From Rhodospirillaceae bacterium UBA1479 (GTDB taxonomy: Bacteria > Pseudomonadota > Alphaproteobacteria > Rhodospirillales > Casp-alpha2): a stretch of 64,000 nt of DNA. Under the pieces are notes generated by a model. That model was given only the letters and a program-made list of their open reading frames with translations. It was not told the DNA's origin and ran no database searches. Within the stretch, counting starts at the first letter, position 1; each line of letters starts with the position of its first letter. A program made the position numbers and the translations under genes. The stretch is taken from the NCBI GenBank assembly GCA_002325375.1, contig DCRZ01000009.1, positions 220,156-284,155 of the forward strand, written 5' to 3'. Positions 1-8,072 of this stretch are shown here, in pieces.

Positions 1-305
1 TGCGCCAGCCAGATCGTTCAGACGATCAAATAGGTGTGGTAAATGGGCGTGGCGGAATTCCGCCGGTCAGTGAAAATTCATTGAAATATTATTTCGCGAT
101 AAGCGGAAAAAACTTGCCGTTTATTGCATTTTAATGGTTGACCCCCTAAATCACCTTCATTAAGTTCCGTGGCTCCCCGGCGGGCCCCGGTTCCGCTGGG
201 GTTTTTGTGGCATCTGCTGATGTGCTGCCGGGCGCAAGCCGGGAAAACGGGACGCCCGAGGGCAGGGGGTTCCGACCGGGATTCTGAGACCAAGAGGACT
301 GAACA
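1..305. other. Non-coding leader region upstream of ilvB
   Basis: No convincing gene is seen here. The stretch holds a candidate promoter (TTGACC at 138-143, 17-bp spacer, TAAGTT at 161-166) and a strong hairpin followed by five T at 175-206. A nine-codon open frame at 134-163 contains one Val and two Leu codons, one of them the rare CTA, but it has no visible ribosome binding site, so a leader peptide is not claimed. The upstream gene lies outside the window, so the hairpin may simply end its transcript. Confidence 0.5.
175..206 (+). terminator. Intrinsic terminator or attenuator before ilvB
   Basis: A 9-bp stem (175-183 pairing with 193-201, one G-U pair) closes a 9-nt loop and is followed directly by TTTTT at 202-206, the standard form of a rho-independent terminator. 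It lies 100 bases ahead of ilvB. It could terminate a gene left of the window or attenuate the ilv operon. The nearest promoter candidate starts transcription just before the stem, which fits poorly with attenuation. Confidence 0.65.
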
Positions 306-2066
306 ATGGCCAGGAAGAAGATGCAGGGCGCCGAGATCGTGATCGAGGCCCTGAAAGAGCAAGGCGTCACCGAAATCTTCGGATATCCGGGCGGTGCCGT
401 ATTGCCGCTCTACGATGCCATTTTCAAGCAGAACCAGATCCGCCATATCCTGGTCCGCCAGGAAGGCGGCGCCGTGCACGCGGCCGAGGGTTATGCGCGC
501 TCCACCGGCAAGGTCGGCGTGGTTCTGGTGACGTCCGGTCCCGGTGCCACGAACGCGGTCACCGGCCTGACCGACGCCTTGATGGATTCCATCCCGATCG
601 TCTGCCTGACCGGGCAGGTGCCGACGCATCTGATCGGCAACGACGCCTTTCAGGAATGCGATACCACCGGCATCACGCGCCCCTGCACCAAACACAACTA
701 CCTGGTGAAGGACGTGGGCGACCTGGCCAACGTGGTGCACGAAGCCTTCCACGTCGCACGCTCCGGCCGCCCGGGCCCGGTCGTCATCGACCTGCCCAAG
801 GACGTGATCATGGCCATGGGCGCCTATCAGGAGGCGGGCAAGGCGCCGGCCGAAAAATACAGCCCCCGCGTCAAGGGCGACCAGAGCGCCATCGCCGAGG
901 CCGTGCGCCTGCTGGCGGGCGCCAAGAAGCCGATCATTTATGCCGGCGGCGGGGTCATCAATTCCGGGCCGAAGGCGTCCAAGCTGCTGCAGGACCTGGT
1001 CAAGCTGTCGGGTGCGCCCTGTACGCTGACGCTCATGGGCCTGGGGGCTTATCCGGCCAGTGACAAGCAGTTCGTCGGCATGCTCGGCATGCACGGCACC
1101 TACGAAGCCAACCTGGCCATGCATGGCTGCGACGTCATGATCTGCGTCGGTGCGCGGTTCGACGACCGCATCACCGGCCGGCTTGATGCCTTTTCGCCGG
1201 GGTCCAAGAAGGTCCATATCGACATCGACCCGTCGTCGATCAACAAGAACGTGCCCGTGGACGTGCCGATCGTCGGCGACGTGGGCAGCGTTCTTGCCGA
1301 CATGATCAAGAAATGGAAAGCCCTGAAGCCCAAGCAGGATCAGGCGGCGCTCAAGAAATGGTGGGGCCAGATCGACCAGTGGCGCGCCAAGAAATGCCTG
1401 GCGTTCCAGCAGAAGGGCGACACCATCAAGCCGCAGCACGCCATCCGGCGGCTGTTCGAGCTGACCCAGGGGCGTGAGACCTTCATCACCACCGAGGTCG
1501 GCCAGCACCAGATGTGGGCGGCCCAGTACTACAACTTCGACAAGCCGAACCATTGGATGACGTCGGGCGGGCTCGGCACCATGGGCTACGGCCTGCCGGC
1601 CGCCATGGGCGTGCAGGTGGCCCATCCGGATGCCCTGGTCGTCGATATCGCGGGCGAGGCCTCGACTCTGATGAACATTCAGGAAATGTCGACCATCGTT
1701 CAGTACCGCCTGCCGGTGAAGATCTTCATCCTGAACAACGAATACATGGGCATGGTGCGCCAGTGGCAGGAACTGCTGCATGGCGGGCGCTATTCGGAAA
1801 GCTACATGGAAAGCCTGCCGGATTTCGTGAAATTGGCGGAAAGCTTCCACGCCGTCGGCCTGCGCGCGACGAAGGCGAGCCAGCTGGACGACGTGATCAA
1901 GGAAATGATCGAAATCGACCGGCCCGTGATCGCCGATATCGCCATCGACAAGCTGGAAAACTGCTTCCCCATGATCCCCTCGGGCGCCGCCCATAACGAG
2001 ATGCTTCTGGGCCCGAACGACAAGGCCGAGAAGCCGATTTCCGAACAGGGCATGGTGCTGGTCTGA
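306..2066 (+). CDS. ilvB: Acetolactate synthase, large (catalytic) subunit
   Basis: This 586-aa ThDP enzyme condenses two pyruvates to 2-acetolactate, or pyruvate with 2-oxobutyrate to 2-aceto-2-hydroxybutyrate, the first common step of valine, leucine and isoleucine synthesis. The N-terminal domain has the FGYPGGAVLPLYDA signature with the catalytic Glu in RQEGGAVHAAEGYA, then the FAD-associated central domain, then a C-terminal ThDP domain (about 400-560) with the NNEYMGMVRQWQE motif. Length is normal. The canonical metal-binding GDG appears as GEAS (near residue 450), as in many family members of this type. ilvN follows after 109 bases and ilvC after that, so this is a biosynthetic rather than catabolic enzyme. 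Confidence 0.96.
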   Translation: MARKKMQGAEIVIEALKEQGVTEIFGYPGGAVLPLYDAIFKQNQIRHILVRQEGGAVHAAEGYARSTGKVGVVLVTSGPGATNAVTGLTDALMDSIPIVCLTGQVPTHLIGNDAFQECDTTGITRPCTKHNYLVKDVGDLANVVHEAFHVARSGRPGPVVIDLPKDVIMAMGAYQEAGKAPAEKYSPRVKGDQSAIAEAVRLLAGAKKPIIYAGGGVINSGPKASKLLQDLVKLSGAPCTLTLMGLGAYPASDKQFVGMLGMHGTYEANLAMHGCDVMICVGARFDDRITGRLDAFSPGSKKVHIDIDPSSINKNVPVDVPIVGDVGSVLADMIKKWKALKPKQDQAALKKWWGQIDQWRAKKCLAFQQKGDTIKPQHAIRRLFELTQGRETFITTEVGQHQMWAAQYYNFDKPNHWMTSGGLGTMGYGLPAAMGVQVAHPDALVVDIAGEASTLMNIQEMSTIVQYRLPVKIFILNNEYMGMVRQWQELLHGGRYSESYMESLPDFVKLAESFHAVGLRATKASQLDDVIKEMIEIDRPVIADIAIDKLENCFPMIPSGAAHNEMLLGPNDKAEKPISEQGMVLV

Positions 2067-2098
2067 TTTATCCCGCCGCGCCCGGATGACAGCGTGAG

Positions 2099-2153
2099 TT
2101 GACAACCGGGACAACGCGGCTAAAACAAGGGCCGCCGCCGTTTCCGCGGCGGC
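2099..2153 (+). promoter_or_regulatory. Candidate internal promoter and hairpin before ilvN
   Basis: TTGACA at 2099-2104 is followed 16 bp later by TAAAAC at 2121-2126, and then by an 8-bp GC-only stem (2131-2138 with 2146-2153) ahead of the ilvN start. The hairpin has no T-run, so it is more likely an mRNA processing or stability element than a terminator. An internal promoter could let the regulatory subunit be made separately. Both calls are made by eye. Confidence 0.35.
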
Positions 2154-2175
2154 GAATTCTGGGAGTTCCCAAGAC

Positions 2176-2691
2176 GTGAGCGAGCCTTCCAAGGAAGTGA
2201 ACCGGCATACCATCGCCGTCCTGGTCGATAACGAACCGGGCGTGCTGGCCCGTGTCATCGGCCTGTTTTCCGGGCGCGGCTACAACATCGAAAGTCTGAC
2301 CGTGGCCGAGACCGACCACGTCAAGGGGCAGTCGCGGATTACCGTCGTGACCTCGGGCACGCCGATGATCATCGAACAGATCAAGGCGCAACTGGGCCGT
2401 CTGGTGCCGGTCCACAAGGTCGCGGACCTGACGCTTGAGGGCGCCCATGTGGAACGCGAACTGGCCCTGGTCAAGGTCGTCGGCAAGGGCGAAAAGCGGG
2501 TCGAGTCCCTGCGCATCGCCGATATCTTCCGCGCCCGCGCGGTCGACAGCTCCAACAATTCCTTCGTGTTCGAAATCGTCGGCGCCGCGTCCAAGATCGA
2601 CGCCTTCATCGAATTGATGCAGCCGCTGGGCCTGTCCGAGGTCTCGCGCACGGGTGCGGCCGCCATCTCGCGCGGCAACAAGCCCATCTGA
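2176..2691 (+). CDS. ilvN: Acetolactate synthase, small (regulatory) subunit
   Basis: A 171-aa regulatory subunit, a normal length for the IlvH/IlvN family. An N-terminal ACT domain (about residues 9-85, with DNEPGVLARVIGLFSGRGYNIESL) binds the feedback inhibitor valine, and a C-terminal ALS_ss_C domain (about 90-165) follows. It activates and gives valine sensitivity to the IlvB catalytic subunit. The start is GTG with GGGAG about 10 bases upstream. It sits between ilvB and ilvC in the usual order. Confidence 0.95.
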   Translation: MSEPSKEVNRHTIAVLVDNEPGVLARVIGLFSGRGYNIESLTVAETDHVKGQSRITVVTSGTPMIIEQIKAQLGRLVPVHKVADLTLEGAHVERELALVKVVGKGEKRVESLRIADIFRARAVDSSNNSFVFEIVGAASKIDAFIELMQPLGLSEVSRTGAAAISRGNKPI

Positions 2692-2749
2692 ACCCAACAC
2701 CTGACAACACTCAAGAACGACTGAAACGACTGATCGGAGAATTTTAGAA

Positions 2750-3769
2750 ATGCGTGTCTATTACGATCGCGACGCCGACGTGAACCTGGTGAAATCCAAG
2801 AAGGTGGCCATCGTCGGCTACGGCAGCCAGGGCCACGCCCATGCGCTGAACCTTCGGGACTCGGGCGTCAAGGAAGTGGCCGTGGCTCTGCGCCCCGGTT
2901 CGGCCAGCGCCAAGACGGCGGAAGGTGACGGCTTCAAGGTCATGACCGCCGCCGAAGCGGCCAAGTGGGCGGATCTCATCATGATCCTGTCCCCGGACGA
3001 AGGTCAGGCCGATCTTTACAACGACCATCTGAAGGACAACATGCGCGAAGGCACCGCGCTGGCCTTCGCCCATGGCCTGAACGTGCATTTCGGTTTGATC
3101 GAGCCGCGCGCCGACATGGACGTGTTCATGATCGCGCCGAAGGGCCCGGGCCATACCGTGCGTTCCGAATACCTGCGCGGCGCCGGTGTGCCGTCGCTCG
3201 TCGCCGTTCACCAGAACGCGTCCGGCAATGCCCTGGAAGTCGCCCTGTCCTATGCCTCGGGCCTGGGTGCCGGGCGTTCGGGCATCATCGAAACCACCTT
3301 CCGCGAAGAATGCGAAACCGATCTGTTCGGTGAGCAGGCCGTGCTTTGCGGCGGTCTGACCTCGCTGATCCGCGCCGGTTACGAAACCCTGGTCGAAGCC
3401 GGTTACGCCCCGGAAATGGCCTATTTCGAATGCTGCCACGAGGTCAAACTGATCGTCGACCTGATCTACGAAGGCGGCCTGGCCGACATGCGCTATTCCG
3501 TGTCCAACACGGCCGAATGGGGCGACTACGTCTCCGGCCCGCGGGTCATCGACGACGGCGTGAAGGCGCGCATGAAGGACGTCCTGACCGACATCCAGAC
3601 CGGCAAGTTCGTCAAGGATTGGATGCTGGAATGCAAGGCCGGCCAGCCGCAGTTCAAGGCCGAACGCCGCCTGTGGGGCGAACACCCGATCGAGGAAGTG
3701 GGCGCCAAGCTGCGCGGCCTGATGCCCTGGCTGTCCGAGAACAAGCTGGTCGCCACGACCAAGAAGTAA
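2750..3769 (+). CDS. ilvC: Ketol-acid reductoisomerase (class I)
   Basis: This 339-aa enzyme isomerises and reduces acetolactate or acetohydroxybutyrate with NADPH, the second step of branched-chain amino acid synthesis. The N-terminal Rossmann domain shows IVGYGSQGHAHALNLRDSG (about 22-42). The C-terminal knotted domain carries the Mg-binding acidic residues in the ETDLFGEQAVLCGG and YFECCHEVKLIVDL segments. Short class I length. GGAGAA precedes the ATG. It is the last gene of the ilvBNC cluster and is followed by a terminator. Confidence 0.97.
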   Translation: MRVYYDRDADVNLVKSKKVAIVGYGSQGHAHALNLRDSGVKEVAVALRPGSASAKTAEGDGFKVMTAAEAAKWADLIMILSPDEGQADLYNDHLKDNMREGTALAFAHGLNVHFGLIEPRADMDVFMIAPKGPGHTVRSEYLRGAGVPSLVAVHQNASGNALEVALSYASGLGAGRSGIIETTFREECETDLFGEQAVLCGGLTSLIRAGYETLVEAGYAPEMAYFECCHEVKLIVDLIYEGGLADMRYSVSNTAEWGDYVSGPRVIDDGVKARMKDVLTDIQTGKFVKDWMLECKAGQPQFKAERRLWGEHPIEEVGAKLRGLMPWLSENKLVATTKK

Positions 3770-3794
3770 GTCCGGTTCACCGGATAAAGACGAA

Positions 3795-3820
3795 GGGGCG
3801 CTCTTACGGGCGCCCCTTTT
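3795..3820 (+). terminator. Rho-independent terminator after ilvC
   Basis: GGGGCGC (3795-3801) pairs with GCGCCCC (3810-3816) across an 8-nt loop and is followed by TTTTCTT. It separates ilvC from the convergent minus-strand gene ending at 3822. The opposite strand lacks an equally long T-run, so termination there would be weaker. Confidence 0.85.
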
Positions 3821-3821
3821 C

Positions 3822-4202
3822 TTATGGTCCCAGCAGGTCGCCGAACCCCCAGATCAGGGTGCCCAGGGCGATCACCGCGACCTCAAGGGTTTTCACCCTG
3901 CGCGGAATTTCCGCCGGATCTTCCGCCAGCCAAGTGACGACCCAATTGGAAGGGTCCGCATTGTCCCGCGCCTTTTTCGTGGTCAGCCGCCGGACCGCGC
4001 CGCGGATGCTGCGTTCGATAAAGCCGTCGATGTTGAAATAGGCGAACACGATCCCCAGGACCACCAGTACCGAGCCGGCCCGCGATAGCCATGTCCAATC
4101 GTCCGTCCCCTTGCTGACCGTGAGGCCAACGAACAGGACGGCGCAGGACGCGCCGAGGAATAGGACCACGGCGGCGGGGCCGCCGATGCGGGGTTTCGTC
4201 AT
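3822..4202 (-). CDS. Small integral membrane protein of unknown function
   Basis: A 126-aa protein with three likely membrane segments at about residues 10-30, 43-60 and 106-124, separated by a charged loop (about 62-100) rich in Arg and Lys. No catalytic motif is recognised. It ends against the ilvC terminator and lies 9 bases downstream of the DehI-like gene on the same strand, so the two are probably co-transcribed. Function unknown. Confidence 0.7.
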   Translation of the reverse strand: MTKPRIGGPAAVVLFLGASCAVLFVGLTVSKGTDDWTWLSRAGSVLVVLGIVFAYFNIDGFIERSIRGAVRRLTTKKARDNADPSNWVVTWLAEDPAEIPRRVKTLEVAVIALGTLIWGFGDLLGP

Positions 4203-4211
4203 CCCTGCATC

Positions 4212-5063
4212 CTAGCCGGTTTTCGGCTTAAGCGCCGCTTCCAGCGCCGCCCCCACCACCACCATATGCGGGATGACGTAGGCGAAAGTGTCCATCACCC
4301 GGATCAGCGGCGTGGGATCGGCCATCGGCACCGGCCCCGGATTGCGCGCCTTGGCCTTGGCCAGCAACTGGCCGATCAGGGGTTTGCACGCATCCGCGAA
4401 GGCATGGGTGGCCGCATCGATCTCCGGCAGGGCCGTGTCGAGCCGGCCGGCCACCAGGTCCATGAACCCCGGCCAATGGGCGAAATGCAGGTACATGGTC
4501 GGCGTCACGTCCACAGGCGTTCCCGCGATCTCGGCCTTGGGGATGGTGCGGCAGATATGGGTGATGGTCTCCCGCGGGCCGTCGTCCAGCCCCGCCAGCT
4601 TCAGCGGCGGGGGCAGGTCCGGCGGCGGGGCCGGGGGCGTGGCGGCGGCTTCGGAAAAGGGCTGTGTGGGCGGCGGCATGTCGTCGCCCGCGATCAGCGC
4701 CCGCGCCGCCCCCACGGCGATCAGGTTGACCGGGTTCATGCGGTTGTAGCTGGTCAGCATATGGCCGACCGTCGTCCGCGCCTCGGCATCCAGGCCCGCC
4801 TCGGCAAGATCGTCCTCGGTGAAGGCGGGCAGGGGCACGGCCCCCTGGTCGGCAACGATCCGCCATACGGCCGTGCCCGGCCATCCGGCCTCCACATCCG
4901 GGCCGACGGCGGCCCAGATCCAATCCAACAGGCCCGGGTAGGTCGCCATATGGCGAAAGATCAGCGCAGGCGAGCCGGACCCGGCGGCGGTCATCAGGTT
5001 GCGGTAGACGCGAAGCGTGGCGGGATCGGCGTCGGCGAAATGGACTTCGGGGAAGGTGGTCAT
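4212..5063 (-). CDS. DehI-like (halocarboxylic acid dehalogenase family) protein
   Basis: A 283-aa, largely alpha-helical protein. Segments such as FRHMATYPGLLDWIW, SYNRMNPVNLIAVGAA and YLHFAHWPGFMDLV resemble the tandem-repeat fold of DehI 2-haloacid dehalogenases, where the first repeat has the ATFPGYL block and the second the NWP block. By eye, the position of the DehI catalytic Asp (SDFQALANWP block) seems to hold Thr in the matching PTMYLHFAHWP block, so dehalogenase activity is doubtful. A Pro-rich linker (about 133-153) joins the halves. The assignment rests on recalled motifs, not on an alignment. Confidence 0.5.
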   Translation of the reverse strand: MTTFPEVHFADADPATLRVYRNLMTAAGSGSPALIFRHMATYPGLLDWIWAAVGPDVEAGWPGTAVWRIVADQGAVPLPAFTEDDLAEAGLDAEARTTVGHMLTSYNRMNPVNLIAVGAARALIAGDDMPPPTQPFSEAAATPPAPPPDLPPPLKLAGLDDGPRETITHICRTIPKAEIAGTPVDVTPTMYLHFAHWPGFMDLVAGRLDTALPEIDAATHAFADACKPLIGQLLAKAKARNPGPVPMADPTPLIRVMDTFAYVIPHMVVVGAALEAALKPKTG

Positions 5064-5233
5064 GTTTGGTCCTGAAGGGTGGGGCTTTGGAATGGCGAGG
5101 CTGGCAAAGCCTAGCCTCTAGCAATGTCAGTCTGAATTAAGGGGAATTGAATCCACCAATTTTCGGAAAAGTAGTCTTTTGATCCATGATATAAGCAAAA
5201 AGGTGAACGGATATTAGAGCGTGACGGAATTCA

Positions 5234-5854
5234 ATGGCGTTCGAGAAAGTCGAAATCTTTGAGTTTGAACCTCAAAGCGAGGAATTCGAAAAGGCATATT
5301 TCGATCTTTTAGACAGGCTACGCCAACATGCTTTGAGCCAAATCTTACCGCCCGAAAACGCGCATGGCTATTCACATGGGAGGCAATGGCAAACCGTTAC
5401 GTCTTCTGAGCCGGACGAGGTGAGTCATTTGAAAATTCATGAACATCAAGCGCAGATCAAATTTGACGATATTTTGGAGCACAGGCTGAGTGTCATTTTT
5501 GACTTCACTCAAGGGATCGTCTCGTCTTTTTCCGATGGTTATATGCAGACAATGTATCAGGCAGTTTCCGAAGCATGCGAGAAGTCAGGAAATATTGTGA
5601 GGAGCAATGAGATCGGTTCACCTGCCTTGTCATTCTTACAAGCACTCAAGAACATTCAATTTGGAGTGGATAGAGCGGGAAAAATTTCGAGGCCAGAGTT
5701 TCATCTGGGGACTGATGCCTTCAAAAAATTGGAAGAAGATGCAGAACGACTGGGAAATAAATTTAAGGAAGAAGTCGAACGGGTAACAAAAGAGAAGGAA
5801 GAGGAGGCTCTTGCTCGAGAGGCGGAGCGCCTCTCCAGATTTAAAGGGAGTTGA
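5234..5854 (+). CDS. Unknown protein with charged C-terminal helix; partner of the caspase-like gene
   Basis: A 206-aa protein of no recognised family. The N-terminal half is mixed and His-rich (QHALS, HGYSHGRQW, HLKIHEHQ at about 30-75). The C-terminal 45 residues are a long Lys/Glu-rich, probably coiled-coil helix. Its stop lies 7 bases before the start of the caspase-like gene, and that gene's ribosome binding site lies inside its 3' end, so the pair is translationally linked. Codon use is AT-rich, unlike the flanking ilv and leu genes, which suggests horizontal acquisition. It could be a sensor, adaptor, inhibitor or substrate of the protease; this is inference. Confidence 0.75.
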   Translation: MAFEKVEIFEFEPQSEEFEKAYFDLLDRLRQHALSQILPPENAHGYSHGRQWQTVTSSEPDEVSHLKIHEHQAQIKFDDILEHRLSVIFDFTQGIVSSFSDGYMQTMYQAVSEACEKSGNIVRSNEIGSPALSFLQALKNIQFGVDRAGKISRPEFHLGTDAFKKLEEDAERLGNKFKEEVERVTKEKEEEALAREAERLSRFKGS

Positions 5855-5861
5855 TCGTTTA

Positions 5862-7772
5862 ATGCGGATCGCAATTGTGATTGGCGTGGACGAATACGAT
5901 GACCCAGACTTATTGCAACTGGGTGGAGCACAAATAGATGCTGACAATGTATTCCAGGCACTGGTTGACCAAAATCAAGGCCAACATCATCCAGAGAAAT
6001 CACTGAAACTGCTCTCTCCTACGTTGGCGGAACTTCGCGGGGCTCTGCAAGAAAGTGTTTATGACCATGAGTTAACCGCGTTTACTTTCTTTTTTGCTGG
6101 GCACGGGTTGGTAGTGGGAGGAAGCCATTACTTATGTCTTCGAGACACTCGGTTAGATAGGTTGGCAGCCTCAGCACTATCATTTTCTGAAATTCTTCGC
6201 CTAGTCGGTGATGCTCAACCAGCTAATGCAAATATCATCGTTGATGCATGCCAGTCCGGTGGAGTGGTGCACGACCTCAACACGGTGATCAACCCGTCAC
6301 TGCTGGGTGAAACGGGCACTCCCAGCATATGTGTTATCGCTGCTTCTATGAGCAATCAGAAAGCTGGGGAAGATGATCGGGGAGGTTTTCTTACGCGCCA
6401 ATTGCTCAGATGTGTTTCTGGAAACGAGCGAATTCAAAACTCGCGCTCTCATTTAAACTTGATCGAAATAGGCGAACGAATTTCTCAACTTGTTATCGAC
6501 GAATATCCTGACCAATCTCCAGTCTGCTGGGGATTAAACCTATTTGGCACCAGCCAGTTTTGTGTGAACCCGCATTTTGAAGGTGGTGAGCCATCATATG
6601 TATATGAACTCGCGAATATCCCTCCGGCTTCCGCGAGCGGCGCTCTTGTTCGCGGAGAAGCCAAAAATTTATGGCGAATGGCAGAAGATTTGCCTAGTGG
6701 TTTTTCACCTAGTTCGCTGATCAAAGAAATTCGTTCGACTTCTGACCATCTTCCGCCGAAAGGTGGGAGTCGCCCGGCATTTGTGTCCGGCCTTGCGCAG
6801 ACGCTTCCACAGCGTGCATCGCAAAGTAAAAATGTAATGTGCAGATCCGAAGTTTTGGCTTGTTGCATCGTCGCGCTGTTGAAAGACACAGAGAAGAGCC
6901 TAGAAGCGCGAGAAGTTATGTCGGAGCTTCTTGACCAATTCGTGTATGTCACTGGTGAATGTATTGATATTGCAGTTTCAGCGATTGAAGTTGAGAAGTT
7001 TAACATACTTAGTAATCGTGGCGGATTGAGCGATTTGTTTTTTGTTCCAATTCGACTTTCTAAATTGTTGGGTTGGGTGAGTGCGCTGGGTTTAATTCAG
7101 GATAAATTGAAAAAAAATATCTACGATGTAAAAAGTAAAATAGAAATAATTATCGAATTATATAAAATAAATTACATTTGTTCTTTGGCTTCTGTGTCTG
7201 AAGAGCAGGCCCCGCATATTTTAATTTCATTTGAGGCGATAAGAAAATTTTCTTTGCTTGGTGCAGCCGAGCCGATCATTGGCTGCTACGTAAATGATTT
7301 CGTTTCGAATCATGGTCGAATTTCTGAGCCGGGGCTTAAAGGCGCAGATATTCTTAGGTTTTTGCTATGTCGGGCCAACGGTGATTATTCGACAGCCCAT
7401 AGTGTCATAAGGCAGCCTTCCGAGCTTCTCTCAGTGCTTTTGAAATGGATTTCGGATGCGTCACTAGATGAAATTCTTGACCCGCATATGAAGTCTTTGG
7501 ATCACGAAAGCATGAATGTTTTTGTGCCTAGTTCATATTGGGATTTTGGCGATTTGCTAATTGAGCACGGGAAAAATTTATCGTTCCAAATTGGTGGGGA
7601 TGTCGGGGTTGGGATATTCACTGTGGAAGATTTTAGGGGCGGTTACAGGGATTATTGCCAAGATGAGATCAAGAAAGCGAAAGCTTTTGATGATGATGTT
7701 GTCCAATGTGGAGCAATTTTAGCTTCGATGCTTTTGCCAGATCGTGTGCCTTGGTCAATTTGCACTCGATAA
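5862..7772 (+). CDS. Caspase-like (peptidase C14) protein with large unknown C-terminal region
   Basis: A 636-aa protein. The N-terminal region (about 1-240) is a caspase/metacaspase fold: MRIAIVIGVDEYDD opens the first strand, FFFAGHG gives the catalytic His81, and IIVDACQSGG the catalytic Cys130, both intact. Residues about 245-320 look like a linker. The C-terminal half (about 320-636) is a helical region I do not recognise and may be a sensing or effector module. The ATG at 5862 is preferred over one at 5811 because AAAGGGAG lies 11 bases upstream and the domain begins at once. Very AT-rich in places: 17 of 60 bases are G or C at 7081-7140. Prokaryotic caspases often act in defence or regulated cell death. 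Confidence 0.85.
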   Translation: MRIAIVIGVDEYDDPDLLQLGGAQIDADNVFQALVDQNQGQHHPEKSLKLLSPTLAELRGALQESVYDHELTAFTFFFAGHGLVVGGSHYLCLRDTRLDRLAASALSFSEILRLVGDAQPANANIIVDACQSGGVVHDLNTVINPSLLGETGTPSICVIAASMSNQKAGEDDRGGFLTRQLLRCVSGNERIQNSRSHLNLIEIGERISQLVIDEYPDQSPVCWGLNLFGTSQFCVNPHFEGGEPSYVYELANIPPASASGALVRGEAKNLWRMAEDLPSGFSPSSLIKEIRSTSDHLPPKGGSRPAFVSGLAQTLPQRASQSKNVMCRSEVLACCIVALLKDTEKSLEAREVMSELLDQFVYVTGECIDIAVSAIEVEKFNILSNRGGLSDLFFVPIRLSKLLGWVSALGLIQDKLKKNIYDVKSKIEIIIELYKINYICSLASVSEEQAPHILISFEAIRKFSLLGAAEPIIGCYVNDFVSNHGRISEPGLKGADILRFLLCRANGDYSTAHSVIRQPSELLSVLLKWISDASLDEILDPHMKSLDHESMNVFVPSSYWDFGDLLIEHGKNLSFQIGGDVGVGIFTVEDFRGGYRDYCQDEIKKAKAFDDDVVQCGAILASMLLPDRVPWSICTR

Positions 7773-7832
7773 ATTGGCAATTAGGGCAGTGGGTACACGA
7801 TACAATGTAGGGGGCAACTCCACCTCGTTCAC

Positions 7833-7862
7833 TTGACAAACGGGTGTCCAACATCATTTATT
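7833..7862 (+). promoter_or_regulatory. Promoter for the leu leader and leuA
   Basis: A perfect TTGACA (7833-7838) is followed 18 bp later by TTTATT (7857-7862). Predicted transcription start is near 7868-7870, giving a leader of about 380 nt before leuA that contains the leucine-rich leader peptide. Confidence 0.55.
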
Positions 7863-7931
7863 CTCTGTTAAGCCTGTCCCCGTATCCTTTCCGGAATGAC
7901 GGATGAACCGACAGGCGGTTGGAACAGACCG

Positions 7932-8072
7932 ATGCAGACGCAGGACATGACCATTGAACGGCGAATTCCCGGGGGCAGCGATGCCGGCCCGGCGACGCTG
8001 CCTGCGCGCATTCTTCTTCCGCTAAGCCTGCTCAATCTCGACCTTCTGGGGCTTCGACTTATTCGCCCCTGA
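7932..8072 (+). CDS. leuL: Leucine-rich leader peptide of leuA (attenuation)
   Basis: A short open frame encodes 46 aa from ATG 7932, or 41 aa from the in-frame ATG 7947. Ten of its last 20 residues are leucine, arranged as ILLPLSLLNLD then LLGLRLIRP. Such leucine-codon runs ahead of leuA are the hallmark of ribosome-mediated transcription attenuation: scarce charged tRNA-Leu stalls the ribosome and changes folding of the downstream RNA. It lies between the TTGACA promoter and leuA, 179 bases ahead of the leuA start. Start choice is uncertain because neither ATG has a strong Shine-Dalgarno. I could not fold a convincing terminator by eye in 8073-8251. Confidence 0.75.
   Translation: MQTQDMTIERRIPGGSDAGPATLPARILLPLSLLNLDLLGLRLIRP

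Noticed and set aside
134..163. Nine-codon leader peptide for ilvB
   Set aside because: Only three branched-chain codons, no ribosome binding site and no clear link with the hairpin downstream; not enough to call.
78..2258. A 726-codon open frame on the minus strand opposite ilvB
   Set aside because: It is the antisense shadow of ilvB in GC-rich DNA; the peptide is rich in His, Gly, Arg and Asp with no domain, and ilvB is unmistakable.
5811..5861. Longer N-terminus for the caspase-like protein
   Set aside because: The extra 17 residues overlap the upstream gene and lack a ribosome binding site; AAAGGGAG supports 5862.
5064..7870. Integration boundaries (direct repeats or integrase) for the AT-rich island
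   Set aside because: No matching direct repeats or recombinase gene could be found by eye on either side.
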